This document shows, piece after piece, positions 20,883 to 30,039 of a stretch of DNA of 43,492 nucleotides. The stretch is from a virus, in the IMG/VR virus record IMGVR_UViG_3300025168_000173, positions 1 to 43,492 of that record. One strand, 5' to 3'. Numbering within the stretch: position 1 is the first letter of the stretch; every line of letters starts with the position of its first letter. The notes under the pieces were generated by a model. The model made no database searches, was not told where the DNA came from, and was given only the letters and a program-made list of their open reading frames with translations. A program made the position numbers and the translations under genes.

Positions 20883-23365
20883 TGCTACCTAACTCTTTGT
20901 TATTAAAATCAATTATGATACTAAAGGGTGATGGGAATTATGGTTATCATGATGGACAGTTTGTCATACATCGTTATCCACCTGAGGAATCTTTTAACCC
21001 TGACCCGAATCAACCCGATGCACCAGCCTTTGCGCATACTGGTGCTGCTCATGAGCAAGAAACTGGTATACCCGGTGTTGGGAAATCAATGGTAGACCCT
21101 ACTAAATCACAACGAGGTGCACATGGTGAAATGTTCTTCCAAGATGAAAAAGGCGGCCATCATCTACATGGTATAGATGGCGTTATCAGGTCTCTTGGAG
21201 AAGAATTAAAAAAACAAGGTATTAATGTACCTGCTAAGGATTTAGTTCAAAAATCCATAGATATGCATAATGAAGAATCACCTGATAAAAATAATCATCT
21301 CCCTAATACAGACTCTATGGCTTGGAGAAAGATAGTCATGTCTGACTTTCAAAGAGGGACTCATACTGAGAAAGGAAATTACAGTGCTGATGGACAGTTA
21401 ATTACCACTACACCAAACGGCCATCATAATTTAGACAACCCTAGTAAACCAGCACATAAGTATGGAAAGTTCCTTGAATCTTATACCGTACCATATCATG
21501 CACAGTTAGCAAAATTACTCAACGAAGTTGGATTCAACAATACTAATGTAGATAGAAATGGCACAGCGCATAACATACTAGACTTTGGTAATGGAAAGAA
21601 AAGTTTCCCGTATATCAGACCTGCTAAATTGAACTACATGATTAATCCTGTTACTGGTGGTATGACACCCGGAGCACATCACTTAGAAATGGGCCATCTG
21701 AAAGGCGGGGATAAATTACCAGCACATCATATGCAAAGATTTAGTGATTTAGGTATAGACAAAGCACAGTTTCAAGACATAACATCTTGGGATATTATGC
21801 ACCATTTACCTGATACATATTTTTTACCTCAACAACATAGTAAGAGAAGTAGAGTTGAAATAAATCGCTCTGCTAATTTTCACATAGAACAAGCACTTGG
21901 GATGGATAGTAAAGCCTTTGGAACCTTAATAGCAGGTTCTGTTCCTCCTAAGTTTTTCAAATCTTCAATTACAGATTCAAATGGGAAAACACAACAAGTC
22001 TCTCAGTTAATGTCAAGCCCTCAAGGGAGAGCGATGTTAGTAGAGCAACTTGCTCAATACCCAGCGTTTCAAACACTGTTTGGTAAAACCCAAGGTGTTC
22101 TTAAAAAAATAGATAATCATTATTCTGATAGGTACGGAGATGCTGATACGGGACTCGATAAATGGGTTTCACATAGTACAAAAGTACCCGGAGGAGATTC
22201 TTATAGGTCAGGAGAAAAGGGTAGTCGTTCATTAGGTATACACTCAAGTTCGACAAAAAGATGGGCTAAAGCATTAGCAGCAGGTAATTCAGGTGATGGA
22301 CATTCTAATTTCAGAAATGATGCTTTGTCACGTGAAGAAATAGAAGCAGCAGGTATTGGACTGAGAACTGATGATGCGTCTATGGCTAATGCACCGATGA
22401 TGAGACAAATAATTGAAGAGATAGCACACCATCAATCTCTTTCAAGAGGACATCAAGCAAAAAGAATGTTGCCTCCACAAGAAGAGATTGAAAAATTAGC
22501 CCCGTTAATGCAATCATCTCTTGTTGGTGGTGGAATGTTTGGAGATGATAATTCTGTAATGGATGCACCAGCATACATGCAAAATAGATATGTCAAACCT
22601 GTGATACCTACAACTGCTACACAACCCGGACCACCAACGGCTGCAACTCAAGGTGGTCCACCTCCACCTCCACCTCCACCTCCACCTCCACCTCCACCTC
22701 CACCTCCAACTCCACCACAAGGAGTAGCAGTATCAGGCGGCCCATCACCTCGGTACACACCACCACCTGCTGGCGCACCCCCAGCGATAGTAGCACAACA
22801 TGCCGCTACAAGTCCACCACCTCCACCCGCGTCAACATATCCACAACAGTTGACATATGAAAGAGGGCAAAGAATATCACCACATCAATCTTTGAATCTA
22901 ACACCACAGCAGAGACAAAGGTTACAATTTGCATCTGCACCACAAGAACAAGTTCAACGATTAATGCAAGAAACAGGTGCAGCACCACAAAGGGCAGCAT
23001 TAACTCCTGAAAGAATACAACAATACCAACAAAATCTTGGTGACCCGTATCAGAGATTCATATCACAATACGCTAAGAGTAGCGACAATCCCGAAGGTGC
23101 TAAAGACAGGTTAGTCAAAGCAATTGAAATATTACAGATAGAAGATGCTAGGAAAGATAATGATATAATTCAACACATTCCTATTAAGAAAATGAGTAAC
23201 GAATCTTTAGATGATATACGTGTAATGGCTATGAAAATGGATATTACGACAGCAGATGTGCGTACTATCCTACACAGTAAAGGTGATTGGCAGAGAATCA
23301 CTAAAGCATACGGATACTCTGATAAGGTAGTTAAGGTCGTCAAGGTTTCATTCGGGGGTATCTAA
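20879..23365 (+). CDS. Large putative internal virion protein with polyproline tract
   Basis: The 828-residue protein begins MLPNSLLLKSIMILKGDGNY, which ends in ILKG like the tags and the N terminus of the protease. The first 550 residues are His-rich and hydrophilic (AHKYGKFLESYTVPYHAQLA, DRNGTAHNILDFGNGKKSFP) and do not match a known enzyme. A run of 17 prolines lies near residues 594-610, encoded by a CCACCT hexamer repeat. The C-terminal part has helical segments (DDIRVMAMKMDITTADVRTI). Size and position suggest a minor virion protein. It has no detectable catalytic motif. Confidence 0.72.
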   Translation: MMLPNSLLLKSIMILKGDGNYGYHDGQFVIHRYPPEESFNPDPNQPDAPAFAHTGAAHEQETGIPGVGKSMVDPTKSQRGAHGEMFFQDEKGGHHLHGIDGVIRSLGEELKKQGINVPAKDLVQKSIDMHNEESPDKNNHLPNTDSMAWRKIVMSDFQRGTHTEKGNYSADGQLITTTPNGHHNLDNPSKPAHKYGKFLESYTVPYHAQLAKLLNEVGFNNTNVDRNGTAHNILDFGNGKKSFPYIRPAKLNYMINPVTGGMTPGAHHLEMGHLKGGDKLPAHHMQRFSDLGIDKAQFQDITSWDIMHHLPDTYFLPQQHSKRSRVEINRSANFHIEQALGMDSKAFGTLIAGSVPPKFFKSSITDSNGKTQQVSQLMSSPQGRAMLVEQLAQYPAFQTLFGKTQGVLKKIDNHYSDRYGDADTGLDKWVSHSTKVPGGDSYRSGEKGSRSLGIHSSSTKRWAKALAAGNSGDGHSNFRNDALSREEIEAAGIGLRTDDASMANAPMMRQIIEEIAHHQSLSRGHQAKRMLPPQEEIEKLAPLMQSSLVGGGMFGDDNSVMDAPAYMQNRYVKPVIPTTATQPGPPTAATQGGPPPPPPPPPPPPPPPPPTPPQGVAVSGGPSPRYTPPPAGAPPAIVAQHAATSPPPPPASTYPQQLTYERGQRISPHQSLNLTPQQRQRLQFASAPQEQVQRLMQETGAAPQRAALTPERIQQYQQNLGDPYQRFISQYAKSSDNPEGAKDRLVKAIEILQIEDARKDNDIIQHIPIKKMSNESLDDIRVMAMKMDITTADVRTILHSKGDWQRITKAYGYSDKVVKVVKVSFGGI
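22658..22708 (+). repeat. CCACCT microsatellite encoding 17 prolines
   Basis: CCA and CCT codons alternate without interruption over 51 bases. A perfect hexamer repeat inside a gene is prone to in-frame length change by slippage, so the tract is probably variable among relatives. Confidence 0.9.
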
Positions 23366-24349
23366 ATGGGTAAAGTATACGTTTTAGCAAAAGCAGCAGA
23401 GACTCCTCAGATGATGGTTCAAGGTGGCGGTGGTAATGCAGGTGGTCTAATGATGGGTATGCCGGGTAATATCGCACCAAAGGATGCTGCTAGAAGTGTA
23501 ATGGAAGAAAGATATGGTAAACAAAATATACCAGTAAGACAATCTCCTTCACCTAAATATACACCTTCTCAATTAGTTGGTATAGGAGATAAAACCTCAG
23601 GGATGGCTTCAAAGTTTGGTAAACTCGGTGGGATTGCTGGTGCTCTTGCTGGTGGTATTAATTCATTTTACAATGCTAGTTCGAGTGGGCAACCGGGTGC
23701 ATTAGGTGCTGCCGCAATGGGAGGTTGGACTGGACAACAATTGGCTCAACCATATGCTACGAGAGCGGGTGCGCAAATTGGTGTTAGGGCTGGAGAAAAA
23801 GCAGTAGATAGAGACATGGCAGCCTCACAGGAAAATTATGGTGGTGCACAAAGTGATAATGCAATGTATGATACTTATGATGAAGCGCAAGGTCATAATC
23901 AATATCGTAATAGTCAAATCAATTCACCGGAAGCGGTAGCCGAAAGAGAAAGTAGGGCTAATCAAAGTAATGCAGGTCAAGTAGGTGTTCTAGGTAATGC
24001 AGGTGGGAGAGGAAGTCCTAACATATTTAGCAATAATTATGCTAAAACACAGAGACATCAACAAATGATGAATAAAATCCCTGCACCACCAGCACCACCA
24101 GCACCACCACCCGGACAGCCTACTGGTGCACCACCACCCGGAACTGATGGTATGGATGCTGCAACTCTTACCAACCCTAACTTCGCACCATCCAATGATG
24201 GTTCTGTTACTCCAACACAAACGACTCTCGGTCAATATGGCCAGCAAGACCCATCGAAGCAAGTTGCCGTTTTAGACGCTAATAAAGTAAAAGATATGCA
24301 AAACGAATCCGAAGATGGGGCATCGGCTGCTAAAGTAGCAGGTGCATAA
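23366..24349 (+). CDS. Gly/Ala-rich putative virion protein
   Basis: The 327-residue protein starts MGKVYVLAKAAETP directly after the previous stop. It has a Gly/Ala amphipathic section (GKLGGIAGALAGGINSFYNA, GALGAAAMGGWTGQQLAQPY) and a Gln/Asn-rich part. A Pro/Ala linker (APPAPPAPPPGQPTGAPPPG) precedes the C-terminal tail. The Gly/Ala stretch resembles that of the leftward gene at 9110. Such sequences occur in membrane-active internal virion proteins, but no family is identified. Confidence 0.7.
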   Translation: MGKVYVLAKAAETPQMMVQGGGGNAGGLMMGMPGNIAPKDAARSVMEERYGKQNIPVRQSPSPKYTPSQLVGIGDKTSGMASKFGKLGGIAGALAGGINSFYNASSSGQPGALGAAAMGGWTGQQLAQPYATRAGAQIGVRAGEKAVDRDMAASQENYGGAQSDNAMYDTYDEAQGHNQYRNSQINSPEAVAERESRANQSNAGQVGVLGNAGGRGSPNIFSNNYAKTQRHQQMMNKIPAPPAPPAPPPGQPTGAPPPGTDGMDAATLTNPNFAPSNDGSVTPTQTTLGQYGQQDPSKQVAVLDANKVKDMQNESEDGASAAKVAGA

Positions 24350-24350
24350 T

Positions 24351-25832
24351 ATGTCTCAAAATAAAGAAGAGATGGAAGCGTTTATCCTTAATATGGATAT
24401 TGAAATGAGCAAAAAATCTTTCAAGTATTTTTTTGTTGAAGTTCTAGGATTTCTTTATAATCATCATCATGAATCATGGAAAGAAGGATTAGAAGAATCA
24501 CAGTATTATTGTGTTAAAGCATCTCGTGACCATGGTAAGTCTGTATTTTTTATGACATACGCATTGTGGATTGCTGCATTTAAACCTAAAACTCACGTAA
24601 TGATATTTTCCCATTCTCTTGAACAAACACTTGAACACATGAGATTCATTCGTAATAATATAGAAAGTAATCCAGTGTTAATGCATTTAAAACCACAAGG
24701 TAAACCATGGGCTAAATCATATTTCGAGTTTTCTAACGGCAGTCGAATGATGGCAAAGTCAGTTGGTGGTGCAACACGTGGGTTCCATCCTGACGTTGTT
24801 GTGTGTGACGATATTTTGTGGGGTACTACTGCTAGTGAACTTGCTAAAACAGCAGATTGGTTTTATGGTGTTTTATTACCTGTACTTCACCACACTAGTA
24901 AACTTATGATGGTAGGTACTCCGTTCAGTTACAACGATTTATATGCTGAATTAGAACAAAAAGAAACTTTTAGGGTAGAGACATATCCAGCCATAAATGC
25001 GGAAGGAATTGCTTTATGGCCTGAGAGATGGGATATTGAATCTTTAAACAAAAGAAGATTGGCTATGCCCGCAATACAATTTACACGTGAGTATCTCTGT
25101 GAACCTATTCATGATGTAGCAAGTATGTTCCCCGGTCCTTTGTTAGCAAAATGTAGAGACCCTAAACTTGTGCTTATTGATAATGCAGAAACATTCTACA
25201 ATGAAGAGGGAGAAGCGAATGGAGTGTTTGGTCAACATTTCATTGGTCATGACCCTGCGATAGCCTCGGATAAAAATGCTGATTTTACCGCTATGACTGT
25301 TATGAGAATCAAACCCGATAGTGATGCTAAAGAAATCGTACACGTAGTTCATGAAAGGGGCATGTCTTCAATGGCACAAAAAAGAATGATGGTATTGCTA
25401 AATAGTAAATTTAGTCCTGAGTTAATAGAACTTGAGGGTAACAATTTCCAAAGAATGCTTGAACAAGAGATGAGAGAGATGAGGGCTGATATGCCTATTA
25501 GAGTCTTTATGACCACACGTGCTCGAAAAGAATCTTTATTCATGTCGTTATTATTGGCTTTTGAACAAGGACATATTAAACTTCCATACGGTGATGAAAG
25601 AAGTAGAACTTATACACATAAAATAGAACAAGAATTGAATAGGTTTGGTATGCAGAAAAGTGGAAAACTAGAATCTGTCGGTGTACATGACGATTTGGCG
25701 ATGAGTCTTGCACTTGCAAATTGGGCATCAAAGGAGTTCAAAGGAAGCGTTATGCTCTTAGATGATTACATGCCGGGCTTTGATGATTGGTTTAGAGGCG
25801 AGAGCGGCAACGACTCGATACTAATACCTTGA
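24351..25832 (+). CDS. terL: Terminase large subunit (packaging ATPase and nuclease)
   Basis: I take ATG 24351, two bases after the previous stop; an in-frame GTG at 24342 is less likely. The protein of about 493 residues has Walker A SRDHGKS (Lys63), Walker B VVVCDDI (Asp153, Asp154), a coupling motif around MVGTPFSYND, and a nuclease domain. The nuclease acidic residues are visible as GHDPAIASDKNADF (Asp301) and VHDDLAMSLALAN (Asp447, Asp448). These are the marks of TerL, which cuts concatemers and pumps DNA into the prohead through the portal. Portal follows after one intervening gene. Confidence 0.95.
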   Translation: MSQNKEEMEAFILNMDIEMSKKSFKYFFVEVLGFLYNHHHESWKEGLEESQYYCVKASRDHGKSVFFMTYALWIAAFKPKTHVMIFSHSLEQTLEHMRFIRNNIESNPVLMHLKPQGKPWAKSYFEFSNGSRMMAKSVGGATRGFHPDVVVCDDILWGTTASELAKTADWFYGVLLPVLHHTSKLMMVGTPFSYNDLYAELEQKETFRVETYPAINAEGIALWPERWDIESLNKRRLAMPAIQFTREYLCEPIHDVASMFPGPLLAKCRDPKLVLIDNAETFYNEEGEANGVFGQHFIGHDPAIASDKNADFTAMTVMRIKPDSDAKEIVHVVHERGMSSMAQKRMMVLLNSKFSPELIELEGNNFQRMLEQEMREMRADMPIRVFMTTRARKESLFMSLLLAFEQGHIKLPYGDERSRTYTHKIEQELNRFGMQKSGKLESVGVHDDLAMSLALANWASKEFKGSVMLLDDYMPGFDDWFRGESGNDSILIP

Positions 25833-25861
25833 GGGATTAAAAATGAATGATACAAGAATAG

Positions 25862-27040
25862 ATGAAAAGAATGAAAATACATCACTATGGAGATAAAAGA
25901 AGTATGTTTCCACAAAATGGTGATGGATGGTTTGAAACCAACATAGGTTGTACTGCATCAGATTTAGTCTATCGATTAAGAAAAGCGAGAAGACATAATA
26001 AAGAAGAAAAAGATTTTATCGATAGTGCTATACAAGATATAAGAATGATGAAAAGTATGGAAATGAGTGCTACATTGAAAATGCATCCTTGGTCAGAAAA
26101 ACATTCTGAAACTATTAGAGAACTCGGTATGTCAGATAAAACTATGAAGTCTTTGAGAAGATTTGGAGACTCTAGAAAAATCGGTTTGACAAGGGCTTGT
26201 ATGCAATGGGAACAAGCAGATACTGCTTTGAAATCATTAGATAAGTATGAAGATGTTTGGGGAGATGAAGAAAGAAAAGCATGGGTTTCTGCTATGGATA
26301 GTAAAAGAGATGCTCGTAAAATATGGAAAATGACTCTTAATCAAATAGAGAAATTAACAGATAAAGAGCAACAAGCGTTGATTAAAAGTGAAGAAATATT
26401 GAAATCTAAAGGTGCTATGTCAGGTCGCACTCTATTTGAAAATCTAAAAGAAAGAAAAGTTTTACATAAAAGTATGACTAGTAATAAATTAGCAAAATTA
26501 CTTTCTATGTATGGAGAAGAAGTTGATATCATAGCAGGTGGTAAAAGAGGAACTTTTGTTAAAATGGATAGAACTGGATTAATTATCAAAGACCCATGGG
26601 CATATGCGGCAGGTTTCTTAGATGCAGATGGATATATTACAATTACAAAAAGAGGTGAACCACGTGCTGGTTTCATCGCTACTGGAACACGAGGGAAGAT
26701 ACATTGTGAACAACTACAAAAAACATTAGATTGTGGTATTTTACAATTAGACCAAAAAGTGTATAATGATAATCAAAGAAGTCAACATAGACTTCAATTT
26801 TATTCTAAAGCCGATATAGGTAAACTTTTGAAAGGGTTATTGCCATTTTTAGAAATGAAGAAAACACAAGCAAGAGCGGTATTAGCCTTTATAGAGGAAA
26901 AAGATTCTATGAAAAAAGAAGAACTAAAGAAAGTTGTTAGATATTACAATTGGAGCGATGACACCAAAAAGTCTACTGCACTCCTTTCAGAATGGGGCGT
27001 ACAGGCCGACGACGTAACTAAGTGGGCAGAGGCGATATAA
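25862..27040 (+). CDS. LAGLIDADG homing endonuclease-like protein with helical N-terminal domain
   Basis: The 392-residue protein has AYAAGFLDADGYITITKRGE near residues 243-262, a single LAGLIDADG motif, followed by HCEQLQKTLDCG and FYSKADIGKLLKGLLPFLEM, both usual for the family. One motif implies a homodimer or a lone half-site enzyme. The 230 residues before it are helical and Lys/Glu-rich with no domain I know, so they may be a separate function or a spread-in DNA-binding part. It sits between terL and portal, a common insertion point for mobile endonuclease genes. It could also be an integral part of this virus lineage. Confidence 0.82.
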   Translation: MKRMKIHHYGDKRSMFPQNGDGWFETNIGCTASDLVYRLRKARRHNKEEKDFIDSAIQDIRMMKSMEMSATLKMHPWSEKHSETIRELGMSDKTMKSLRRFGDSRKIGLTRACMQWEQADTALKSLDKYEDVWGDEERKAWVSAMDSKRDARKIWKMTLNQIEKLTDKEQQALIKSEEILKSKGAMSGRTLFENLKERKVLHKSMTSNKLAKLLSMYGEEVDIIAGGKRGTFVKMDRTGLIIKDPWAYAAGFLDADGYITITKRGEPRAGFIATGTRGKIHCEQLQKTLDCGILQLDQKVYNDNQRSQHRLQFYSKADIGKLLKGLLPFLEMKKTQARAVLAFIEEKDSMKKEELKKVVRYYNWSDDTKKSTALLSEWGVQADDVTKWAEAI

Positions 27041-27041
27041 T

Positions 27042-28760
27042 ATGGCAGAAGAACAAGGTAGAATCGGGCGTTTTTTATCAGGTATAGCAAGTCCATTCAG
27101 GACACGAACTACACCTGAACCACAAATGCCTCTGTATACTACGGGTATACAAGAACCAGTTTTAGCACAAGGAATTACTATTCCAGCATTATTTGCTGTG
27201 TCTCATGAAAACTTAATTCTTAGGACTGTTATATCTAAATTAAGTCAAGAGATATTTAGAAGAGGGTATTACTGGGAGAAAAAGTTTCAACACCAATGTA
27301 TTCAATGCAGTGAGCAATTTAAACACGAAGTAGAACAATGTACTCTGTGTGGTGGTGAAACTAGAACTCCTGATGTAGAACAATTAATGTATCCAAAATG
27401 GTTGTTAGAGCAACAAAACTCTATGGAACAAGACTTCATGCATGTTTTACAAGAAATAGAGAGAGATTTAGAAGTTGTAGATGATGCATTTTTAATCTGT
27501 ATAAAAGAATATTATGTAGAGCCTGAAACATCAGACATAAAGTTCCTTAGGTTGAAAGAAGTAATTAGAGGTGACCCTATCTTTATGAGGATTATTTCTG
27601 ATAAACGTGGTGTACGTGGTGGCCGATATAAAGTATGTCCGTTACACAGAGACCAAATCGCTTATCCGGGTCAAGATGACAAATGCGAAGTTTGTGGTAA
27701 TAATATGCAAGAAGCACATTATGCTAATATGGCCGGAAGTGGTAAAACTCAATATTATCTTAAAGGTGAAGTTATCCATCTTAGTAAATATAATCCATCT
27801 AAATTGTATGGTAGGAGTCCCGTTAACACAATGTGGAGACAAGCAATGACTCTTACAGCCATGGATAATTACATGTATACAGCGTATCAGAAAAGAAGGT
27901 CACCAAAAGGAATTATTTCTGTAACTACTGATAACTTAGAATCTATGAAATCATTTTGGAAATCGGTTGATGAAAAAATGGAAAGAGACCCACATTACAT
28001 ACCTAAAGTGGGTATTGAATCTGCTACTGGTAGAGGTGGTGTAAACTGGGTTAAGTTCATGGATACTCTAGAAGAGATGCAATATATCGCAGTTAGAGAT
28101 GAATTAAGAAATAGAATAGCAGCCTTTTATGGTGTTAGTAGTATATTTATGATTGACAGCGGTAAGAGTGGCGGTCTTAATAATGAAGGTATGCAGATTC
28201 TTGTAACAAACCGCGCTGTTGAATTTGGACAAAAAGTATACACTCAGGTTCTGTTTCCAAGATTGTTAGAGCAAATGGAAGTTACAGATTGGAAGTTAAC
28301 TCTTTATCCAAACGAAGAGGAAGATGAAATTACACGTTTGCGAAGAGATGAAATGGAAGTCAATCTAGCACAAAGAATGCAAATGCTTGGATATAAACCT
28401 GAACTAATGGAAGAAGGTGAAAGGGATATTAGATTTACATATCGTAAGTTAAATCAAGCACAAGATGGTGCTCCACCTATGCCTCCGGGTATGCAACCTC
28501 CTCAAGGAATGCCACCCGGAACTGGTGGACAGATGGGTCAACAAATGGGTGCACAACCACCCGGAATGATGCCACCATCTCAACCCGGAGGAGAAGGTCA
28601 AGGTATTCGTACCCCAAGAGGACCAGCCTCTCCTCAAAACAGAGGAAGTCCCGGTATAGGTTCACCTGTAACTAGTGTACAACAACGTGGGCCAAAAAAT
28701 TCGTTAGCACAAGATAATAGTCGTGCTTTAATGAACTCTAGGCAAATAAAGGGGGCATAA
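27042..28760 (+). CDS. Portal protein with zinc-ribbon insertions
   Basis: The 572-residue protein has portal-like features: a stem and wing region with VIHLSKYNPSKLYGRSPVN, the helix LTAMDNYMYTAYQKRRSPKG, and YGVSSIFMIDSGKSGGLNNE near residue 370, which is the usual pattern before the crown helix. It carries two metal sites, CIQCSEQFKHEVEQCTLCGG (about residues 86-105) and CPLHRDQIAYPGQDDKCEVC, that are rare in phage portals. The C-terminal 110 residues are a Pro/Gly/Met-rich tail (PPMPPGMQPPQGMPPGTGGQ). It follows terL and precedes the protease and capsid genes. Confidence 0.9.
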   Translation: MAEEQGRIGRFLSGIASPFRTRTTPEPQMPLYTTGIQEPVLAQGITIPALFAVSHENLILRTVISKLSQEIFRRGYYWEKKFQHQCIQCSEQFKHEVEQCTLCGGETRTPDVEQLMYPKWLLEQQNSMEQDFMHVLQEIERDLEVVDDAFLICIKEYYVEPETSDIKFLRLKEVIRGDPIFMRIISDKRGVRGGRYKVCPLHRDQIAYPGQDDKCEVCGNNMQEAHYANMAGSGKTQYYLKGEVIHLSKYNPSKLYGRSPVNTMWRQAMTLTAMDNYMYTAYQKRRSPKGIISVTTDNLESMKSFWKSVDEKMERDPHYIPKVGIESATGRGGVNWVKFMDTLEEMQYIAVRDELRNRIAAFYGVSSIFMIDSGKSGGLNNEGMQILVTNRAVEFGQKVYTQVLFPRLLEQMEVTDWKLTLYPNEEEDEITRLRRDEMEVNLAQRMQMLGYKPELMEEGERDIRFTYRKLNQAQDGAPPMPPGMQPPQGMPPGTGGQMGQQMGAQPPGMMPPSQPGGEGQGIRTPRGPASPQNRGSPGIGSPVTSVQQRGPKNSLAQDNSRALMNSRQIKGA

Positions 28761-28800
28761 TTAAAATAGAGAAGCGTCTAGCGGTTAACCGGCGATTACC

Positions 28801-29160
28801 ATGGACTTACTAAAAATGCACCCAATGGCTAGGAAACTTAACGCACACAACGAGGCTTTTGCTAAGGCTATCGAAGCAGGTAATGCAAGTGATGCAAAAA
28901 GTCATTTAAATGAAATAATGAAATATGCTAGCACACTGGAAGAAGACTTAGTTTATGCTATCAAGAAAGAAGATGCAGTAGATGTAGTTACACCTAATAA
29001 TGGCTGGGCTAACAATGGCGCAATATTAAAGTTCAATGAGACAGGTTCAAAATTCGACCCATCTATGAGAGACAGGCAATTAAAAGGTACAATTATTGCA
29101 TCTAGAAACAATACACAAATGAAGAGAACATCGGGAACATTCGGTCGTTGGTCTAATTAA
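28801..29160 (+). CDS. Small helical protein between portal and maturation genes
   Basis: The 119-residue protein begins MDLLKMHPMARKLNAHNEAF, with LLK near the N terminus. It has a helix-rich first half (SHLNEIMKYASTLEEDLVYA) and a basic C-terminal tail (TQMKRTSGTFGRWSN). The 40-base gap upstream has GGTTAACCGG, a short palindrome, and no clear promoter. Scaffold-like or portal-binding roles are possible. Family unknown. Confidence 0.68.
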   Translation: MDLLKMHPMARKLNAHNEAFAKAIEAGNASDAKSHLNEIMKYASTLEEDLVYAIKKEDAVDVVTPNNGWANNGAILKFNETGSKFDPSMRDRQLKGTIIASRNNTQMKRTSGTFGRWSN

Positions 29161-29170
29161 GGTGATTTAG

Positions 29171-29545
29171 ATGGCTACTAGCGAATCTAAAAAGAGTGTT
29201 GAAGATAACGTTACAGAACGTCTTATGAACGCTTTAATTTCTAAGATGGAAAATATGGATAGAGATATTCAGGTTGTTCGTGAAGAAAACGCAATGTTAA
29301 GAAAAGCGTTTGATAACCCTCAATCAATTTTACGCAAAGCAGGTTTTGTACCTTACACTACACCATTATCAAATGATGTTATGACAGACGTGTTTAGAAG
29401 CGATATGGATGTCAATTCAGGAAATTTAATGAAACAAGATGAAGGAAACCCTGACAAATATTCTAACGAGCAGATTCACGAAATGGATTGGGATGAAATA
29501 CATGCTATGGCAGACCAACACAAAACAGTTAAGGAGATGTATTAA
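29171..29545 (+). CDS. Small coiled-coil protein ending in MDWDEIH motif
   Basis: The 124-residue protein has a coiled coil (RLMNALISKMENMDRDIQVV) and ends in HEMDWDEIHAMADQHKTVKE. The prohead protease/scaffold protein ends in AKMSWDEVHHLASKAFTPE, so the two share an M-x-W-D-E-h-H signal at the C terminus. Shared C-terminal signals on head proteins often dock a common partner such as the capsid protein or portal. It overlaps the next gene by one base. GGTGATTTAG precedes the start. Confidence 0.72.
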   Translation: MATSESKKSVEDNVTERLMNALISKMENMDRDIQVVREENAMLRKAFDNPQSILRKAGFVPYTTPLSNDVMTDVFRSDMDVNSGNLMKQDEGNPDKYSNEQIHEMDWDEIHAMADQHKTVKEMY

Positions 29546-30039
29546 TGAAACCACGATTTGAAGATGCCTCACCTGAGGTATATGAAATGTTAAACAAGGC
29601 AATTGAATTAGAAGAGAAATTAGAAACTCTTGAAAAAGCAAAGATGTGCTCATGTGGTAGTGGAAAATCTCAAGCAGTATGTTGTCCTGATATGAAGAAA
29701 GAAAGAACCCATAAACTCGGTAATGATGGCTCATGTGCAGACGATTGTTGGTGTAAAAGTCCTCCGGGCGGAGCACCAATGCCCGATACATACGGTACAA
29801 ATTCTTTAGCAAAAGCAAAATATGTTACTACTTTTTCAACTGAACCGGGAGGAGTAGAGTTCCATTCAGAGACTGGTGGTCAAACACGTAATGCACATTA
29901 TACTACTAATCAACATCTTCTTGATTCAACTGATGTAACGAACAAGGGCGCTACGAACGAATCCGTTAGCCTAGATTCACTTTCTCCAAAGATGAATACT
30001 CATGACAGGGCTAGTGAAGGCCGTGTTGATGAGGGATGA
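29545..30039 (+). CDS. Cys-rich small protein
   Basis: The 164-residue protein has a leading helix (MLNKAIELEEKLETLEKAK) then CSCGSGKSQAVCCPDM and CADDCWCKSPPGG. The first cluster resembles a SEC-C-type zinc knuckle (CSCGSGK...CC), and the second could add a further metal site. The rest is Thr/Asn/Gly-rich and probably disordered. Its end overlaps the start of the giant gene that follows. Function unknown. Confidence 0.72.
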   Translation: MKPRFEDASPEVYEMLNKAIELEEKLETLEKAKMCSCGSGKSQAVCCPDMKKERTHKLGNDGSCADDCWCKSPPGGAPMPDTYGTNSLAKAKYVTTFSTEPGGVEFHSETGGQTRNAHYTTNQHLLDSTDVTNKGATNESVSLDSLSPKMNTHDRASEGRVDEG

